Assembly (NCBI GenBank): GCA_902785105.1
Contig: CACZXF010000051.1
Location: 43,520-88,667 of the forward strand
Direction of reading: 5' to 3'
DNA length: 45,148 nucleotides
Source of the DNA: an uncultured Eubacteriales bacterium
Lineage (GTDB): Bacteria > Bacillota > Clostridia > Christensenellales > Aristaeellaceae
Shown here: positions 15,138-23,946 of the stretch, one piece after another
Position numbering within the stretch: position 1 is the stretch's first letter
How the letters are laid out: the number at the start of each line of letters is the position of its first letter
Notes under the pieces: model-generated
What the model saw: only the letters and a program-made list of their open reading frames with translations
The model's database searches: none
Told to the model about the DNA's origin: nothing
Translations under genes and position numbers: made by a program

Positions 15138-15935
15138 TCAGTCATTGTATTTCAGCCACCCCCGCAGATAATCCCGCAGCGCCCGGGAGTGGGTCTCGGT
15201 GGGGAAGTGGCCGGCGGAGCGGATGTTGTGGCGCTCGGCGTCGGGGAGCAGGCTTGCCGCAGCCTGCTGGTTCATGTCGTCCCAGAGGGGGTCGCGGCCG
15301 CCGAGCAGCGCCATCGTTGGGCAAAAGCCCATGCCCTGCTTCGGCGGCGTGGCGGCGTATTTCAGCATCCGCGTGAAGGTCTCCTTCATGCCGGGGCGCG
15401 TAAGGGGGCGGCGCATCCGGTCCACCACGTAGTCGTCCATGGGATAGCCCGCCCAGCGCTCGATGAGCTGGTGAAAGCGGCGGGGGTCCGGGATGTTGGC
15501 GTCGTACCAGGCGGCGGGATTCTGGGCGGTGAAGGCGAAGAGGGGCGCGATGTGGACCTGGGATTTTACGCTGTCCGGGAAAAGCGTGCCCATCTTGAGT
15601 ATCGTGCCGCAGGCGGTGCCGTGGGCGGCCAGGTGCCACATGGACATGGGCGCGGAGGTTTCCCCGTCAATCTCGTCCAGCACGCCCCAGAGCATGTTGG
15701 CCCGCTGGGTGTTGGTCTGGGGGGCGCGGGGGTCGCTCATGCCGAAGCCCGGCAGGTCCGCCAGCACGCAAAGACAGCCCAGGTCCCGAAGCTCCGGCAC
15801 CAGCTTCCGCCAGTGGAAGCAGTTGATCAGCGGCGAGGACAGCAGCAGTATGCGGTTCTTCACCGGTCCCTCGGGCTCCGCGACCTCAAACCGCACGCGC
15901 AGCCCCGAAAAGGACAGATACCGGCTCTCGCCCAT
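15138..15935 (-). CDS. Alpha/beta-hydrolase-fold protein without canonical nucleophile
   Basis: A 265-residue alpha/beta-hydrolase-fold protein. Seen are an oxyanion-side block (ILLLSSPLINCFHWRKLVPE), ADLPGFGMSDPR, the acid region LLGGRDPLWDD (about residue 215) and the late His in SAGHFPTETHS (about residue 243). The nucleophile elbow, usually GxSxG, reads HLAAHGTACGT near residue 105 and offers no Ser at the expected place, so ordinary Ser-hydrolase chemistry is doubtful. ATG 15935 is chosen over a TTG three codons upstream. No strong ribosome binding site is visible. Substrate unknown. Confidence 0.72.
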   Translation of the reverse strand: MGESRYLSFSGLRVRFEVAEPEGPVKNRILLLSSPLINCFHWRKLVPELRDLGCLCVLADLPGFGMSDPRAPQTNTQRANMLWGVLDEIDGETSAPMSMWHLAAHGTACGTILKMGTLFPDSVKSQVHIAPLFAFTAQNPAAWYDANIPDPRRFHQLIERWAGYPMDDYVVDRMRRPLTRPGMKETFTRMLKYAATPPKQGMGFCPTMALLGGRDPLWDDMNQQAAASLLPDAERHNIRSAGHFPTETHSRALRDYLRGWLKYND

Positions 15936-15987
15936 CAAGCGCAAACACCACCAAATGCTAATATTAAAGCGATTCAGATAGGGCGGT

Positions 15988-16156
15988 AATCAGGTATTTA
16001 TCGGAGAGGGGTCACGCCCTCTCAGTCAGCTTCGCTGACAGCTCCCCCAGAGGGGGAGCCAAGGGGGAACCGTTCTCCTGGCTCCCCTTTTAAGGGGAGC
16101 TGTCAACCGCAGGCTGACTGAGAGGTTCGTCGCCCCAATAAATCCCTGTTTTTCGC
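15988..16156. repeat. Core-C repeat with both shell ends
   Basis: Left shell AATCAGGTATTTATCGGAG, then core C (CCCTCTCAGTCAGCTTCGCT, GACAGCTCCCCCAGAGGGGG, GGCTCCCCTTTTAAGGGGAG, ending GCTGACTGAGAGG) and right shell CCCAATAAATCCCTGTTTTT. With the promoter below, this accounts for most of the 411-bp gap 15936-16346. I see no gene in it. Confidence 0.85.
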
Positions 16157-16260
16157 AGAACCGAATCATCATTTCCCATTCTATCTTACCATATTCCCTC
16201 AATTTTGGCAATAAAGTGTCAGGCTTACGCGCAGAATCTTCACGGTAATAACCCTGTAAA

Positions 16261-16289
16261 TTGACTTGCCCCTTTGGGGGAACTATGCT
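16261..16289 (+). promoter_or_regulatory. Promoter for zinc-ribbon gene and murA
   Basis: TTGACT (16261-16266) and TATGCT (16284-16289) with a 17-bp spacer. Further TA-rich -10-like sequences (TATATT, TATTAT) follow just downstream. It is the only good promoter in the gap before 16347. Confidence 0.6.
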
Positions 16290-16346
16290 ATATTATAGAG
16301 TGCCCAGAAATACACGGGCGAATTATGCCCGTTTGGAGGCGGTCAA

Positions 16347-16565
16347 ATGCCGATCTATGATTTCAAATGCGCGGCGTGCGGCCATAAATTTGAAAAGCTG
16401 ACCTCTATCTCCCGCCGCGGCCAGGTGACCTGCCCCAAGTGCGGCGGCCCCGTGGGGCGCGTCTACGAGGGCAAGTGGTCCATGGGTATAAAGTCCTCCG
16501 GCGGGGGCGGCTGTTCCTGCGGCGGCAACTGCGCCGGGTGCGCAGGCTGCGGGGGAACGAATTGA
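16347..16565 (+). CDS. FmdB-family zinc ribbon protein
   Basis: A 72-residue protein opening MPIYDFKCAACGHKFEKL and continuing VTCPKCGG, giving the paired CxxC knuckles (Cys 8/11 and 29/32) of the FmdB/CxxC putative regulatory family. The C-terminal third is Gly/Cys-rich (SGGGGCSCGGNCAGCAGCGG), which is common in these small proteins and could bind metal. Start follows TTGGAGGCGGTCAA. It is 69 bp upstream of murA with no clear terminator between, so it may be co-transcribed. Cellular role unknown. Confidence 0.88.
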   Translation: MPIYDFKCAACGHKFEKLTSISRRGQVTCPKCGGPVGRVYEGKWSMGIKSSGGGGCSCGGNCAGCAGCGGTN

Positions 16566-16634
16566 AAACTGATATTTTTCATTTTCGTTTAATCAAACAG
16601 GTTCACAACTTGAAGGGAGCCGACGGGCATTAGT

Positions 16635-17897
16635 ATGAAGGAAAAACTGCGAATCGTCGGCGGGGAGCGCCTGGAGGGCGAGGTCATGGTCAGCGGGGGC
16701 AAGAATGCCGCCGTGGCCATCATACCCGCGTCACTCCTGGCGGATTCTCCGTCCGTGCTTGAAAACGTGCCGGACATCGACGACGTCCATGTGCTGATCC
16801 AGATCATGCGCTATCTCGGCGCGGAGGTCGAATTTCAGGACAATGTACTGAAGGTCGATCCCCGGCAGGTGGACAAGTTCGACCTGCCCTACGAGCTGGC
16901 CAGCCGTATGCGCGCTTCCTACTACATGGTGCCGGTGCTGCTGGGCAACTTCATGCGGGCCGAGGTGCCCCTGCCCGGCGGCTGCGACCTGGGCCTTCGC
17001 CCCATCGACCAGACCCTGAAGGGCCTGCGTGCGCTGGGGGCCGAGGTGGACACCCGGGGCGGGATATTCTCGGCCAGGGCGGACGAGCTCATCGGCGCGG
17101 ACATCTTCCTGGAAATGCCCTCCGTGGGCGCGACGGTGAACGCCATGCTCACCGCCGTCTCCGCCAGCGGCATGACCGCCATACACAACGCGGCCAAGGA
17201 GCCCCACATCGTCGATTTAGCCAACTTCTTAAACAGCATGGGCGCGTCGGTCAAGGGCGCGGGCACGGATATGATCCGCATCCGCGGCGGCCGCCACCTC
17301 CACGGGGCCAACTACACCGTGGTGCCCGACCAGATCGAGACCGGCACGCTGATGATCGCCGCCGCCGCCACCGGGGGCGACGTCACCATCACCGGGGCCA
17401 TCCCCACCCACATGGAGGCGCTGTCGGCGAAGCTGCTGGAGATGGGCGTTCACGTCACCGCCGAGGACGACTGGATTCGCGTGCGCAGCAACCAGAACTA
17501 TCGCGCCGTGAATGTGAAAACCCAGGGTTACCCCGGCTTTCCTACCGATTTACAGCAGCCCCTGACCGCCCTTTTGACCGTCGCCAACGGCACCAGCATC
17601 GTCACCGAGACCATATTCGAGTCCCGCTTCAAGTTCCTGGACGAGCTTCGCAAGATGGGCGCCAACACCCGCGTCATCGAGACCACCGCCATCATCACCG
17701 GCGTCGAGGGCCTCACCGGGGCCCGCGTCAACGCCACCGACCTGCGCGCCGGGGCCGCCCTGGTCATCGCCGCGCTGATGGCCGACGGCGTCACCGAAAT
17801 CTCCGGCGTCAGCCACCTCATGCGCGGCTATGAGCGCATCGACGAAAAGCTCAGGGGGCTGGGGGCGGATATTGAGCTGGTGAAGGTTGAAGATTGA
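16635..17897 (+). CDS. murA: UDP-N-acetylglucosamine 1-carboxyvinyltransferase
   Basis: First committed step of peptidoglycan synthesis: it transfers enolpyruvate from PEP to UDP-GlcNAc in the cytoplasm and is the fosfomycin target. The 420-residue length is standard. The UDP-GlcNAc loop SGGKNAAVAI is at residues 18-27. The catalytic Cys is present at residue 117 in LPGGCDLGLRPID, so the enzyme should be fosfomycin-sensitive in principle. The later block DLRAGAALVIAALMADGVTE is typical. Many Firmicutes have two paralogs (MurAA/MurAB), and I cannot decide which this is. The AAGGGAG site is rather far (about 15 nt) from the ATG. Confidence 0.96.
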   Translation: MKEKLRIVGGERLEGEVMVSGGKNAAVAIIPASLLADSPSVLENVPDIDDVHVLIQIMRYLGAEVEFQDNVLKVDPRQVDKFDLPYELASRMRASYYMVPVLLGNFMRAEVPLPGGCDLGLRPIDQTLKGLRALGAEVDTRGGIFSARADELIGADIFLEMPSVGATVNAMLTAVSASGMTAIHNAAKEPHIVDLANFLNSMGASVKGAGTDMIRIRGGRHLHGANYTVVPDQIETGTLMIAAAATGGDVTITGAIPTHMEALSAKLLEMGVHVTAEDDWIRVRSNQNYRAVNVKTQGYPGFPTDLQQPLTALLTVANGTSIVTETIFESRFKFLDELRKMGANTRVIETTAIITGVEGLTGARVNATDLRAGAALVIAALMADGVTEISGVSHLMRGYERIDEKLRGLGADIELVKVED

Positions 17898-17900
17898 CCC

Positions 17901-17982
17901 CCCGTAGGGGCGGCGTTTCGCCGCCCGCCAGGTACGACGTATCGCATCGCGCAGGGCGGGCGGCGAAACGCCGCCCCTACAG
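17901..17982. repeat. Core-A repeat after murA
   Basis: CGTAGGGGCGGCGTTTCGCC at the left and CGGCGAAACGCCGCCCCTAC at the right. Here both hairpins have the GGCGGCG form, so the element is close to a perfect large palindrome. No shell ends. It directly follows the murA stop and could act as a terminator-like barrier. Confidence 0.9.
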
Positions 17983-18066
17983 TGTTTGTTCGATATTCCA
18001 GGCCTTGATATTCTTGAAATATAACAGAAATCTCCAATGTTCGTCGCTATTTTCGCGTAAAATTGG

Positions 18067-18095
18067 TTGTAATATCCGGAAAAGCGTGGTATAAT
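18067..18095 (+). promoter_or_regulatory. Promoter of the rimP-nusA operon
   Basis: TTGTAA (18067-18072) and TATAAT (18090-18095) with a 17-bp spacer. The predicted start near 18102 gives a ~115-nt leader before rimP. Confidence 0.8.
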
Positions 18096-18116
18096 TAATC
18101 TGTATATTGTAGTTAT

Positions 18117-18195
18117 CCGGGTCGGAATATGCCCTTTGAGGGTTCCGGCAAACGATAGGATGGACTGCCGCCGGTTCAATCGGCGGCGTGTTTTT
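18117..18195 (+). promoter_or_regulatory. Structured rimP leader with attenuator-like hairpin
   Basis: The leader contains a hairpin with arms CGGAA (18123-18127) and TTCCG (18143-18147) enclosing an inner CCCTttgAGGG stem. A second hairpin, GCCGCCG (18167-18173) with CGGCGGC (18181-18187), is followed by GTGTTTTT (18188-18195). The second looks like an intrinsic terminator lying before the rimP ribosome binding site, suggesting transcription attenuation of the operon. Regulation by NusA itself or by a ribosomal signal is inference. Confidence 0.5.
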
Positions 18196-18217
18196 GGAGT
18201 CGGCTTGGAGGGATTTA

Positions 18218-18709
18218 ATGCCAAGGCATTCGATGCCGGTGAAGGAAGCCAGGGAAATTGCACAGAGGATCGCACAGGAGATGCAGGTTGAGCTGGTCGA
18301 TGTGGAGCTCGTGAAGGAGCCGACCGGCCATTTCCTGCGCTTTTATATTGATAAGCCCGATGGAATTTCCTTGAATGAGCTGGAAGCCTATCACCGCAGG
18401 ATACTCCCGCTTGTGGAGCGGGTGGAGTACGACTACATGGAGGTCTCCTCCCCCGGCGCGGACCGTCCGCTCAAGACCGAGGCCGATTTCGAAAAGGCCC
18501 GGGGCACCGAGGTCGAACTCAAGACCTACAAAAACGTGAACGGCGCCAAGCGCTTCACCGGGGTGCTGGAGGGCCTGGAGGGCGACGAGATCGTCATCAC
18601 CGCCCCGAATGGCGAGCCGCTCCGCTTTGAAAGAAAAGCCGTGGCGATGGTCCGCCCCCTCATAGAATTTGACGAGGACGATCTGAAGGACGACGCGCCG
18701 ATGGAATAA
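18218..18709 (+). CDS. rimP: Ribosome maturation factor RimP
   Basis: It assists 30S ribosomal subunit maturation in the cytoplasm. From ATG 18218 it is 163 residues. This start follows TTGGAGGGATTTA and is preferred over one ten codons upstream. Recognisable are VELVDVELVKEPTGHFLRFYID (N-terminal alpha/beta domain), LPLVERVEYDYMEVSSPGADRPL, the hallmark YxLEVSSPGxDRPL-type motif, and a C-terminal SH3-like part (RFTGVLEGLEGDEIVI). It is the first gene of the nusA operon, as in most bacteria. Confidence 0.96.
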   Translation: MPRHSMPVKEAREIAQRIAQEMQVELVDVELVKEPTGHFLRFYIDKPDGISLNELEAYHRRILPLVERVEYDYMEVSSPGADRPLKTEADFEKARGTEVELKTYKNVNGAKRFTGVLEGLEGDEIVITAPNGEPLRFERKAVAMVRPLIEFDEDDLKDDAPME

Positions 18710-18793
18710 CAATTGACAATTGAAAATTGATAATTGAAAATTATTGGCTGCCGACGTGCGGTAACTCAATTTTCCATTTTCAATTTTCAATTC
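18710..18793. repeat. Core-D repeat (AT-rich), inverted pair
   Basis: AATTGACAATTGAAAATTGA at the left and TCAATTTTCCATTTTCAATT with a further TTCAATTCC at the right are inverted copies around a ~30-bp loop. It sits inside the operon between rimP and nusA and must be transcribed. It also creates a false in-frame N-terminal extension for nusA. Confidence 0.88.
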
Positions 18794-18832
18794 CTCTATC
18801 GTCCCGATTTCACCATAAAGGAGGAATTTCCC

Positions 18833-19966
18833 GTGGCAAACGGCGGAATTGATTCCACTGAATTTTTCAGCGCTTTGGACGAACTGAGCAAGGAGCGCCG
18901 AATCGACAAGCAAAGGCTCTTCAACGCCATCGAGCAGGCGCTGATTTCCGCATATAAGAAGAACTTCGGCAAGAACGCCAACGTCCGCGCCACCATCGAT
19001 CCCCAGAAGGGCACGGTGGAGGTGCTTTCCCGCAAGGTCGTGGTGGACACGGTGGAGGACCCCCAGACGGAGATGACCCTGGAGGAGGCCCGCGCCATAC
19101 AGCCCCGCTACGAGATCGGCGACCTTGTGGAGGTTCTGGTGACGCCCAAGAACTTCGGCCGCATCGCGGCGCAGACCGCCAAGCAGGTGGTCGTGCAGCA
19201 CCTTCGGGAGGCCGAGCGCGGCGTCATCTACGAGGAGTACAGCCAGAAGGAGAACGAGATCCTCACCGCCATCGTCCAGCGCATCGAAAACAAGCAGGTC
19301 TTCGTGGAGCTGGGCCGCACCGAGGGCCTTCTGGACGTGTCCCAGCAGATGCCCACCGAGGAGCTGAACATCAACGACCGCGTGAAGGTCTACGTGCTGG
19401 AGGTCTCCCGCGCGGGCCGCGGTCCCCAGGTCATCGTCTCCCGCACCCATCCCGGACTGGTCAAGCGCCTGTTCGAGCTGGAGGTGCCCGAGATCGTCAC
19501 CGGCGTGGTGCAGATCAAGTCCATCGCCCGCGAGGCCGGGTTCCGCACCAAGATGGCCGTATTCTCCACCGACCCGCTCATCGACGCCGTGGGCTCCTGC
19601 GTGGGACCCCGTGGCATGCGCGTGGAAAACGTGGTGGAAGAACTCAAGACCGAGAAGATAGACATCATCAAGTGGTCCTCCAATCCGGCGGAATACATCG
19701 CCAACGCGCTGAACCCGGCGCGGGTCATCAGCGTATTCGTCTCGGAGGGCGAAAAGTCCGCCGCCGTGGTGGTGCCGGACAACCAGCTTTCGCTGGCCAT
19801 CGGCAAGGAGGGCCAGAACGCCCGCCTCGCCGCCAAGCTGACCGGCTGGAAGATTGACATAAAGAGTCAGAGCCAGGTGGAGGCCGCCGCCGCACAGGCC
19901 GCCGAGGCAAATGCCGAAGCGGAAACTGAGGAAGCTGCGGCTCCCGAAACCGAGGAGGAAGCCTGA
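18833..19966 (+). CDS. nusA: Transcription termination/antitermination protein NusA
   Basis: It binds RNA polymerase and modulates pausing, termination and rRNA antitermination. Start is GTG 18833 after AAAGGAGGAATTTCCC. The longer in-frame ORF from 18734 is encoded by a repeat and is not used. The 377-residue product has the N-terminal polymerase-binding domain (EFFSALDELSKERRIDKQRL), an S1 domain (about residues 135-200, TAIVQRIENKQVFVELGRTEG), two KH domains with VGPRGMRVENVVEEL and LAIGKEGQNARLAAKLTGWK, and an acidic Ala/Glu-rich tail. Its TGA overlaps the next ATG. Confidence 0.97.
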   Translation: MANGGIDSTEFFSALDELSKERRIDKQRLFNAIEQALISAYKKNFGKNANVRATIDPQKGTVEVLSRKVVVDTVEDPQTEMTLEEARAIQPRYEIGDLVEVLVTPKNFGRIAAQTAKQVVVQHLREAERGVIYEEYSQKENEILTAIVQRIENKQVFVELGRTEGLLDVSQQMPTEELNINDRVKVYVLEVSRAGRGPQVIVSRTHPGLVKRLFELEVPEIVTGVVQIKSIAREAGFRTKMAVFSTDPLIDAVGSCVGPRGMRVENVVEELKTEKIDIIKWSSNPAEYIANALNPARVISVFVSEGEKSAAVVVPDNQLSLAIGKEGQNARLAAKLTGWKIDIKSQSQVEAAAAQAAEANAEAETEEAAAPETEEEA

Positions 19967-20247
19967 TGCCGGTAAAGCCGCGCAAGATTCCCATGCGCAT
20001 GTGCGTGGGGTGCCGCGAGATGAAGCCCAAGGCCACGCTGCTGCGGGTGGTCAAGCCCCAGGAGGGCGAGGCCCACATCGACCGCACCGGCAAGTCGCCG
20101 GGACGCGGGGCCTATGTGTGCGACAGCATTGAATGCCTCAAAAAGGCCCGCAAGACACGGGCTCTGGAGCGGGCGCTGGAATGCGCCATCGCCCCGGAGG
20201 TCTTCGACGCCTTGGAGGCCCAGATCGACCCGGAGGCGGAATCGTGA
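19966..20247 (+). CDS. rnpM: RnpM (YlxR), RNA-binding RNase P modulator
   Basis: A 93-residue DUF448 protein. In Firmicutes YlxR is reported to bind and modulate RNase P RNA. Signature features are MRMCVGCREMKPKATLLRVV and the conserved GRGAYVCDSIECLKKA. The start ATG overlaps the nusA stop as TGATG, indicating translational coupling, and the gene in turn overlaps ylxQ. Position between nusA and infB is the canonical one. Confidence 0.94.
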   Translation: MPVKPRKIPMRMCVGCREMKPKATLLRVVKPQEGEAHIDRTGKSPGRGAYVCDSIECLKKARKTRALERALECAIAPEVFDALEAQIDPEAES

Positions 20248-20552
20248 ATCAGAGGGCGCTGGGGATGCTCGGGCTGTGCGCCCGGGCCGGGAAGGTCGTC
20301 ACCGGCGAAAAGGCCGTGGTGCAGGCCATCAGAAACGGGACCTGCTGCCTCGCCCTGCTGGACGGCGGCGTCGCCGGGAATGGCGAAAAGGCCGTCAGTC
20401 AGGCGTGTACGACCCACGAGGTGCCGCTTCTGCGCACCGAGCCCGGCGAGCTGGGCAGCGCCATCGGCAAGCCAAACCGCATGGCCGCCGCCATCACCGA
20501 TCCGGGCATGGCAAAAAGACTTCAGCAATTATGCGAACCAACCGGGGAGTAA
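20244..20552 (+). CDS. ylxQ: YlxQ, L7Ae-family RNA-binding protein
   Basis: A 102-residue L7Ae/L30e-fold protein, probably a kink-turn RNA binder. Start is GTG 20244, overlapping the rnpM stop (GTGA), with GGAGGCGGAATC upstream. Seen: LGMLGLCARAGKVVTGEKAV, RNGTCCLALLDGGVAGNGEK and MAAAITDPGMAKRLQQL. A core-C repeat separates it from infB. Confidence 0.92.
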   Translation: MNQRALGMLGLCARAGKVVTGEKAVVQAIRNGTCCLALLDGGVAGNGEKAVSQACTTHEVPLLRTEPGELGSAIGKPNRMAAAITDPGMAKRLQQLCEPTGE

Positions 20553-20569
20553 CGGCCCCGGAGATGGCG

Positions 20570-20732
20570 AATGGATTTATTGGGAGTGACGGACTCCCTC
20601 CGACCCGCTTCGCGGGCCACCTCCCTCTGAGAGGGAGGCTTTTGGGAAACGTCACACGAGATGGTACTTCCAAAAGGCTCCCTCTCAGAGGGAGCTGTCA
20701 CCGCAGGTGACTGAGGGAGGCCGTCCCCTTTT
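20570..20732. repeat. Core-C repeat with degraded shell
   Basis: A shell-like AATGGATTTATTGGGAGTG is followed by GACTCCCTCCGACCCGCTTC, GCTCCCTCTCAGAGGGAGCT and GTGACTGAGGGAGG. AACCAACCG occurs on both sides (about 20538 and 20767), hinting at a target duplication. Confidence 0.8.
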
Positions 20733-20794
20733 CTTCTATACCGTCCGCCGTCCATATACTTAAAACCAACCGAACACGGGGGTGCAGTGAGGGA

Positions 20795-23632
20795 ATGACC
20801 AAAGTCAGGGTTCAGGACGTAACCAAAGAATTGAGCGCCAATGCCGGCAAGATGCTGGATAACGTGACGCGCATGCGCAAGCGGTCCCAGGACATGCTCA
20901 ATTCGTTGCGCAAGATCTCGGATGGGTTTGTCCGCGAGGAAAAGGAGCGCCAGGAGCGCGAGGCCAAGGAGGAGCTGCGCCGTCAATACGAGGCCAGCGC
21001 GTCCTACATGACCGCCTATTCCAGCGAGCAGGTGCCCGATATTCCCGCTGCCCCGGTGGTAGAGGAGAAGCCCGCGCCCGCCCCGGAGGTGAAGCCCGAG
21101 GCTCCCAAGGCAGAAGCTGCCCCCAGGGCAGAAGCGCCCAAGGAAGAAGCCCCGAAGGCTGAGGCTCCGAAGGCCGAGACTTCCAAGGCGGAAGCCCCGA
21201 AGGCAGAGGCTGAAAAGCCCGCGCCCGAAGCCAGGCCCCAGCGCCCCGCGGCACAGCAGGGCAATGCGCCCCGCGGTCAGCAGCAGCGTCAGCCCGGACA
21301 GGGCCAGCGTCAAGCGGCTCCCGGTCAGCAGGGCCAGCGCTCTGGCCGTCCCGCGCAGCCCGGCCAGCAGGGTCAGGGACAGCAGCAGGGCCAGCGCTTC
21401 GGTCGTCCCGCCGCGCCCGGCCAGCAGGGTCAGGGTGGTCAGCAAGGCCAGCGCTTTGGCCGTCCGGCACAGCCCGGCCAGCAGGGTCAGCGCCCCGCGG
21501 GCGGGTTTGGCGGTCGTCCCGGCCAGCCCGGTCAGGGTCAGCGTCCCGCCGGCGGCTTCGGCGGCGGTCGTCCCGGCCAGCCCGGCCAGGGCCAGCGTCC
21601 CGCGGGCGGCGGCTTTGGCGGCGGTCGCGGCGGCTTCGGCGGACGGAAGGGTCCCGACCTCGTTCCCTCCGTGGAGAAGGAGCGCGTGTCCAACTACGAT
21701 CCCAACAAGAAGCAGTACGTGCGTCAGAACGATCCCGAGCGCAGCCGCAACACCGGCCGCACGGCCCAGAAGCAGCGCGGCGGCGCGTCGAATCTGACCA
21801 GTTATGATGAGGATTTTGTCCGGAACCGCAAGAAGCGGAAGGCCGCCGCGCCCAAGGCGAGGATCGAGCAGACCGTCATCGACAAGGCCTACATGACCGC
21901 CGAGACGATCACCGTCCGCGACCTTTCGGAGCGCATCGGCAAGCCCGCCGGCGAGATCATCAAGAAGCTGATGATGCTGGGCATCATCGCCACCATCAAC
22001 AACGATCTGGACTACGACACCGCGTCGCTGGTCTGTACCGAATTCGGCATCGAGCTTGAAATGAAGCTGGCCGAGACCGCCGAGGACGCCCTCGAAAAGG
22101 AGGACGTGGAGGATGCCGAGGAGAACCTGGTGTCCCGTCCCCCGGTCGTCACCATCATGGGCCACGTTGACCACGGCAAGACCTCCCTGCTGGATTACAT
22201 CCGCAAGACCCGGGTCACCGCCGGCGAGGCGGGCGGCATCACCCAGCACATCGGCGCGTACACCGTCGAGCTGGACGGCCGCCGCATCACCTTCCTGGAC
22301 ACCCCCGGCCACGAGGCCTTCACCTCCATGCGTCTGCGCGGCGCCCAGGCCACGGACATCGCCGTGCTGGTGGTCGCCGCCGATGACGGCGTGATGCCCC
22401 AGACCATCGAGGCCATCAACCACGCCAAGTCAGCGGGCGTTCAGATCATCGTCGCCATCAACAAGATGGACAAGCCCGCCGCCAACCCCGAGCACGTGAA
22501 GCAGCAGCTCACCGAGTACGACCTGGTCACCACCGAGTGGGGCGGCAACACCGAGATGGTGCCCGTCTCCGCGCTGACCGGCGAGGGCGTGGATGACCTG
22601 CTGGAGACCATACTGCTCACCGCGGATGTCGAGGACTACCGCGCCAACCCGGACCGCAAGGCCCGCGGCATCATCATCGAGGCCAAGCTGGACAAGGGCC
22701 GCGGCCCCGTCGCCACCGTGCTGGTGAAGAACGGCACGCTGAACGTGGGCGACACCGTGGTCGCCGGCACCGCCTATGGCCGCGTGCGCGCCATGGTCAA
22801 CGACCGGGGCGAGCGCGTCAAGTCCGCCGGTCCCTCCGATCCCGTGGAGGTCATCGGCTTCAACGACGTGCCCGACGCCGGCGACCAGATCATGGCCGTC
22901 GAGGACGAGCGCCTCAGCCGCCAGGTGGCCGAGGAGCGCAAGGACAAGCTCCGCGCCGCCCTCATCAAGAGCCAGCAGAAGACCACGCTGGACGACCTGT
23001 TCAGCCAGATCTCCGCGGGCGAGATCAAGGATCTCAACATCATCATCAAGGCCGACGTGCAGGGCTCCGTGGAAGCCGTGCGCCAGAGCCTGGAAAAGCT
23101 CTCCAACGACGAGGTCCGCGTGCGCTGCATCCACGGCGCGGTGGGCGCGATCAACGAATCCGACACCCTGCTGGCCTCCACGGCCAACGCCATCATCATC
23201 GGCTTCAACGTCCGCCCGGACAACAACGCCAAGGAGATGGCCGAGCGGGAGAAGATCGACATCCGCCTCTATCGCGTCATCTATCAGGCCATCGAGGACG
23301 TGGAGAACGCCATGAAGGGCATGCTGGCCCCGAAGTTCCGCGAGGTGCTGCTGGGCCACGCCCAGGTGCGCCAGACCTTCCGCGTCTCCGGCGTGGGCAC
23401 CATCGCCGGCTCCTACGTCACCGACGGCAAGATCGCCCGCAACGCCCAGATCCGCCTGCTCCGCGACAACATCGTGGTCCACGAGGGCAAGATCGATTCC
23501 CTCAAGCGCTTCAAGGACGACGCGAAGGAAGTCGCCAGCGGCTACGAGTGCGGCATCGGCATCGAACGCTACAACGATGTCAAGGAAGGCGACGTCATCG
23601 AGTGCTTCATCATGGAAGAGATCGAGCGCTGA
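20795..23632 (+). CDS. infB: Translation initiation factor IF-2
   Basis: GTPase that brings fMet-tRNA to the 30S subunit. The 945 residues start [13 protein letters not shown] after GTGAGGGA. Residues about 1-75 are helical. About 85-150 are repeats of the type [10 protein letters not shown]. About 155-285 are tandem [27 protein letters not shown] repeats, giving a very long disordered Gln/Gly/Arg/Pro region. The IF2_N domain ([20 protein letters not shown]) is near 365. G-domain motifs are intact: GHVDHGKTS (about 456), DTPGHEAF (about 503), NKMDKP (about 556). C-terminal domains II-IV follow, ending [14 protein letters not shown]. Only the linker is unusual. Confidence 0.97.
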   Translation: MTKVRVQDVTKELSANAGKMLDNVTRMRKRSQDMLNSLRKISDGFVREEKERQEREAKEELRRQYEASASYMTAYSSEQVPDIPAAPVVEEKPAPAPEVKPEAPKAEAAPRAEAPKEEAPKAEAPKAETSKAEAPKAEAEKPAPEARPQRPAAQQGNAPRGQQQRQPGQGQRQAAPGQQGQRSGRPAQPGQQGQGQQQGQRFGRPAAPGQQGQGGQQGQRFGRPAQPGQQGQRPAGGFGGRPGQPGQGQRPAGGFGGGRPGQPGQGQRPAGGGFGGGRGGFGGRKGPDLVPSVEKERVSNYDPNKKQYVRQNDPERSRNTGRTAQKQRGGASNLTSYDEDFVRNRKKRKAAAPKARIEQTVIDKAYMTAETITVRDLSERIGKPAGEIIKKLMMLGIIATINNDLDYDTASLVCTEFGIELEMKLAETAEDALEKEDVEDAEENLVSRPPVVTIMGHVDHGKTSLLDYIRKTRVTAGEAGGITQHIGAYTVELDGRRITFLDTPGHEAFTSMRLRGAQATDIAVLVVAADDGVMPQTIEAINHAKSAGVQIIVAINKMDKPAANPEHVKQQLTEYDLVTTEWGGNTEMVPVSALTGEGVDDLLETILLTADVEDYRANPDRKARGIIIEAKLDKGRGPVATVLVKNGTLNVGDTVVAGTAYGRVRAMVNDRGERVKSAGPSDPVEVIGFNDVPDAGDQIMAVEDERLSRQVAEERKDKLRAALIKSQQKTTLDDLFSQISAGEIKDLNIIIKADVQGSVEAVRQSLEKLSNDEVRVRCIHGAVGAINESDTLLASTANAIIIGFNVRPDNNAKEMAEREKIDIRLYRVIYQAIEDVENAMKGMLAPKFREVLLGHAQVRQTFRVSGVGTIAGSYVTDGKIARNAQIRLLRDNIVVHEGKIDSLKRFKDDAKEVASGYECGIGIERYNDVKEGDVIECFIMEEIER

Positions 23633-23648
23633 TGAAAAGCATATATCA

Positions 23649-23672
23649 TGGGGGCGCCAGTTGGCGCCCCTG
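23649..23672 (+). repeat. Short GC hairpin after infB
   Basis: GGGGGCGCCAGTTGGCGCCCC is a perfect short palindrome about 17 bp after the infB stop, related in composition to the core-A arms. No T-run follows, so it is not a classical terminator. Confidence 0.6.
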
Positions 23673-23718
23673 TGGCGTATAAGGAATAATTAAGGCCTGT
23701 ACATCCATATGTCATCCC

Positions 23719-23920
23719 TATGATGAAACAGCCCTGTTTATCGACAGGACAGAAAAGCAAAGAAACAGCTACAGCTAACCCTGTAGGGGCGGCGTTTCGC
23801 CGCCCGCCCTCTACGCACATATTCGCAGTCTACGACTGGCTGTGAATAAGCGTTTCCCAAAAGCCCCCTCTCAGAGGGAGGTGTCACGGCAAAGCCGTGA
23901 CGGAGGGAGTCCACGACCCA
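23719..23920. repeat. Composite of shell, half core-A and half core-C
   Basis: CAGCCCTGTTTATCGACAGG is shell-like. CCTGTAGGGGCGGCGTTTCG starts a single core-A hairpin (about 23780-23812). CCCCTCTCAGAGGGAGGTGT and CACGGCAAAGCCGTGACGGA form a core-C half (about 23862-23915). With the preceding hairpin this explains the 314-bp gap between infB and rbfA. No gene is visible in it. Confidence 0.8.
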
Positions 23921-23946
23921 TTCACCTATAAATTTGGAGGAACAAA

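Noticed and set aside
18734-18832. N-terminal extension of nusA
   Set aside because: These 33 codons are the core-D repeat, and a proper AAAGGAGG site precedes the GTG at 18833.
20522-22423. 633-codon minus-strand frame opposite infB
   Set aside because: It is antisense to infB; the apparent Leu/Ala repeats are the reverse reading of the Gln/Gly-rich linker.
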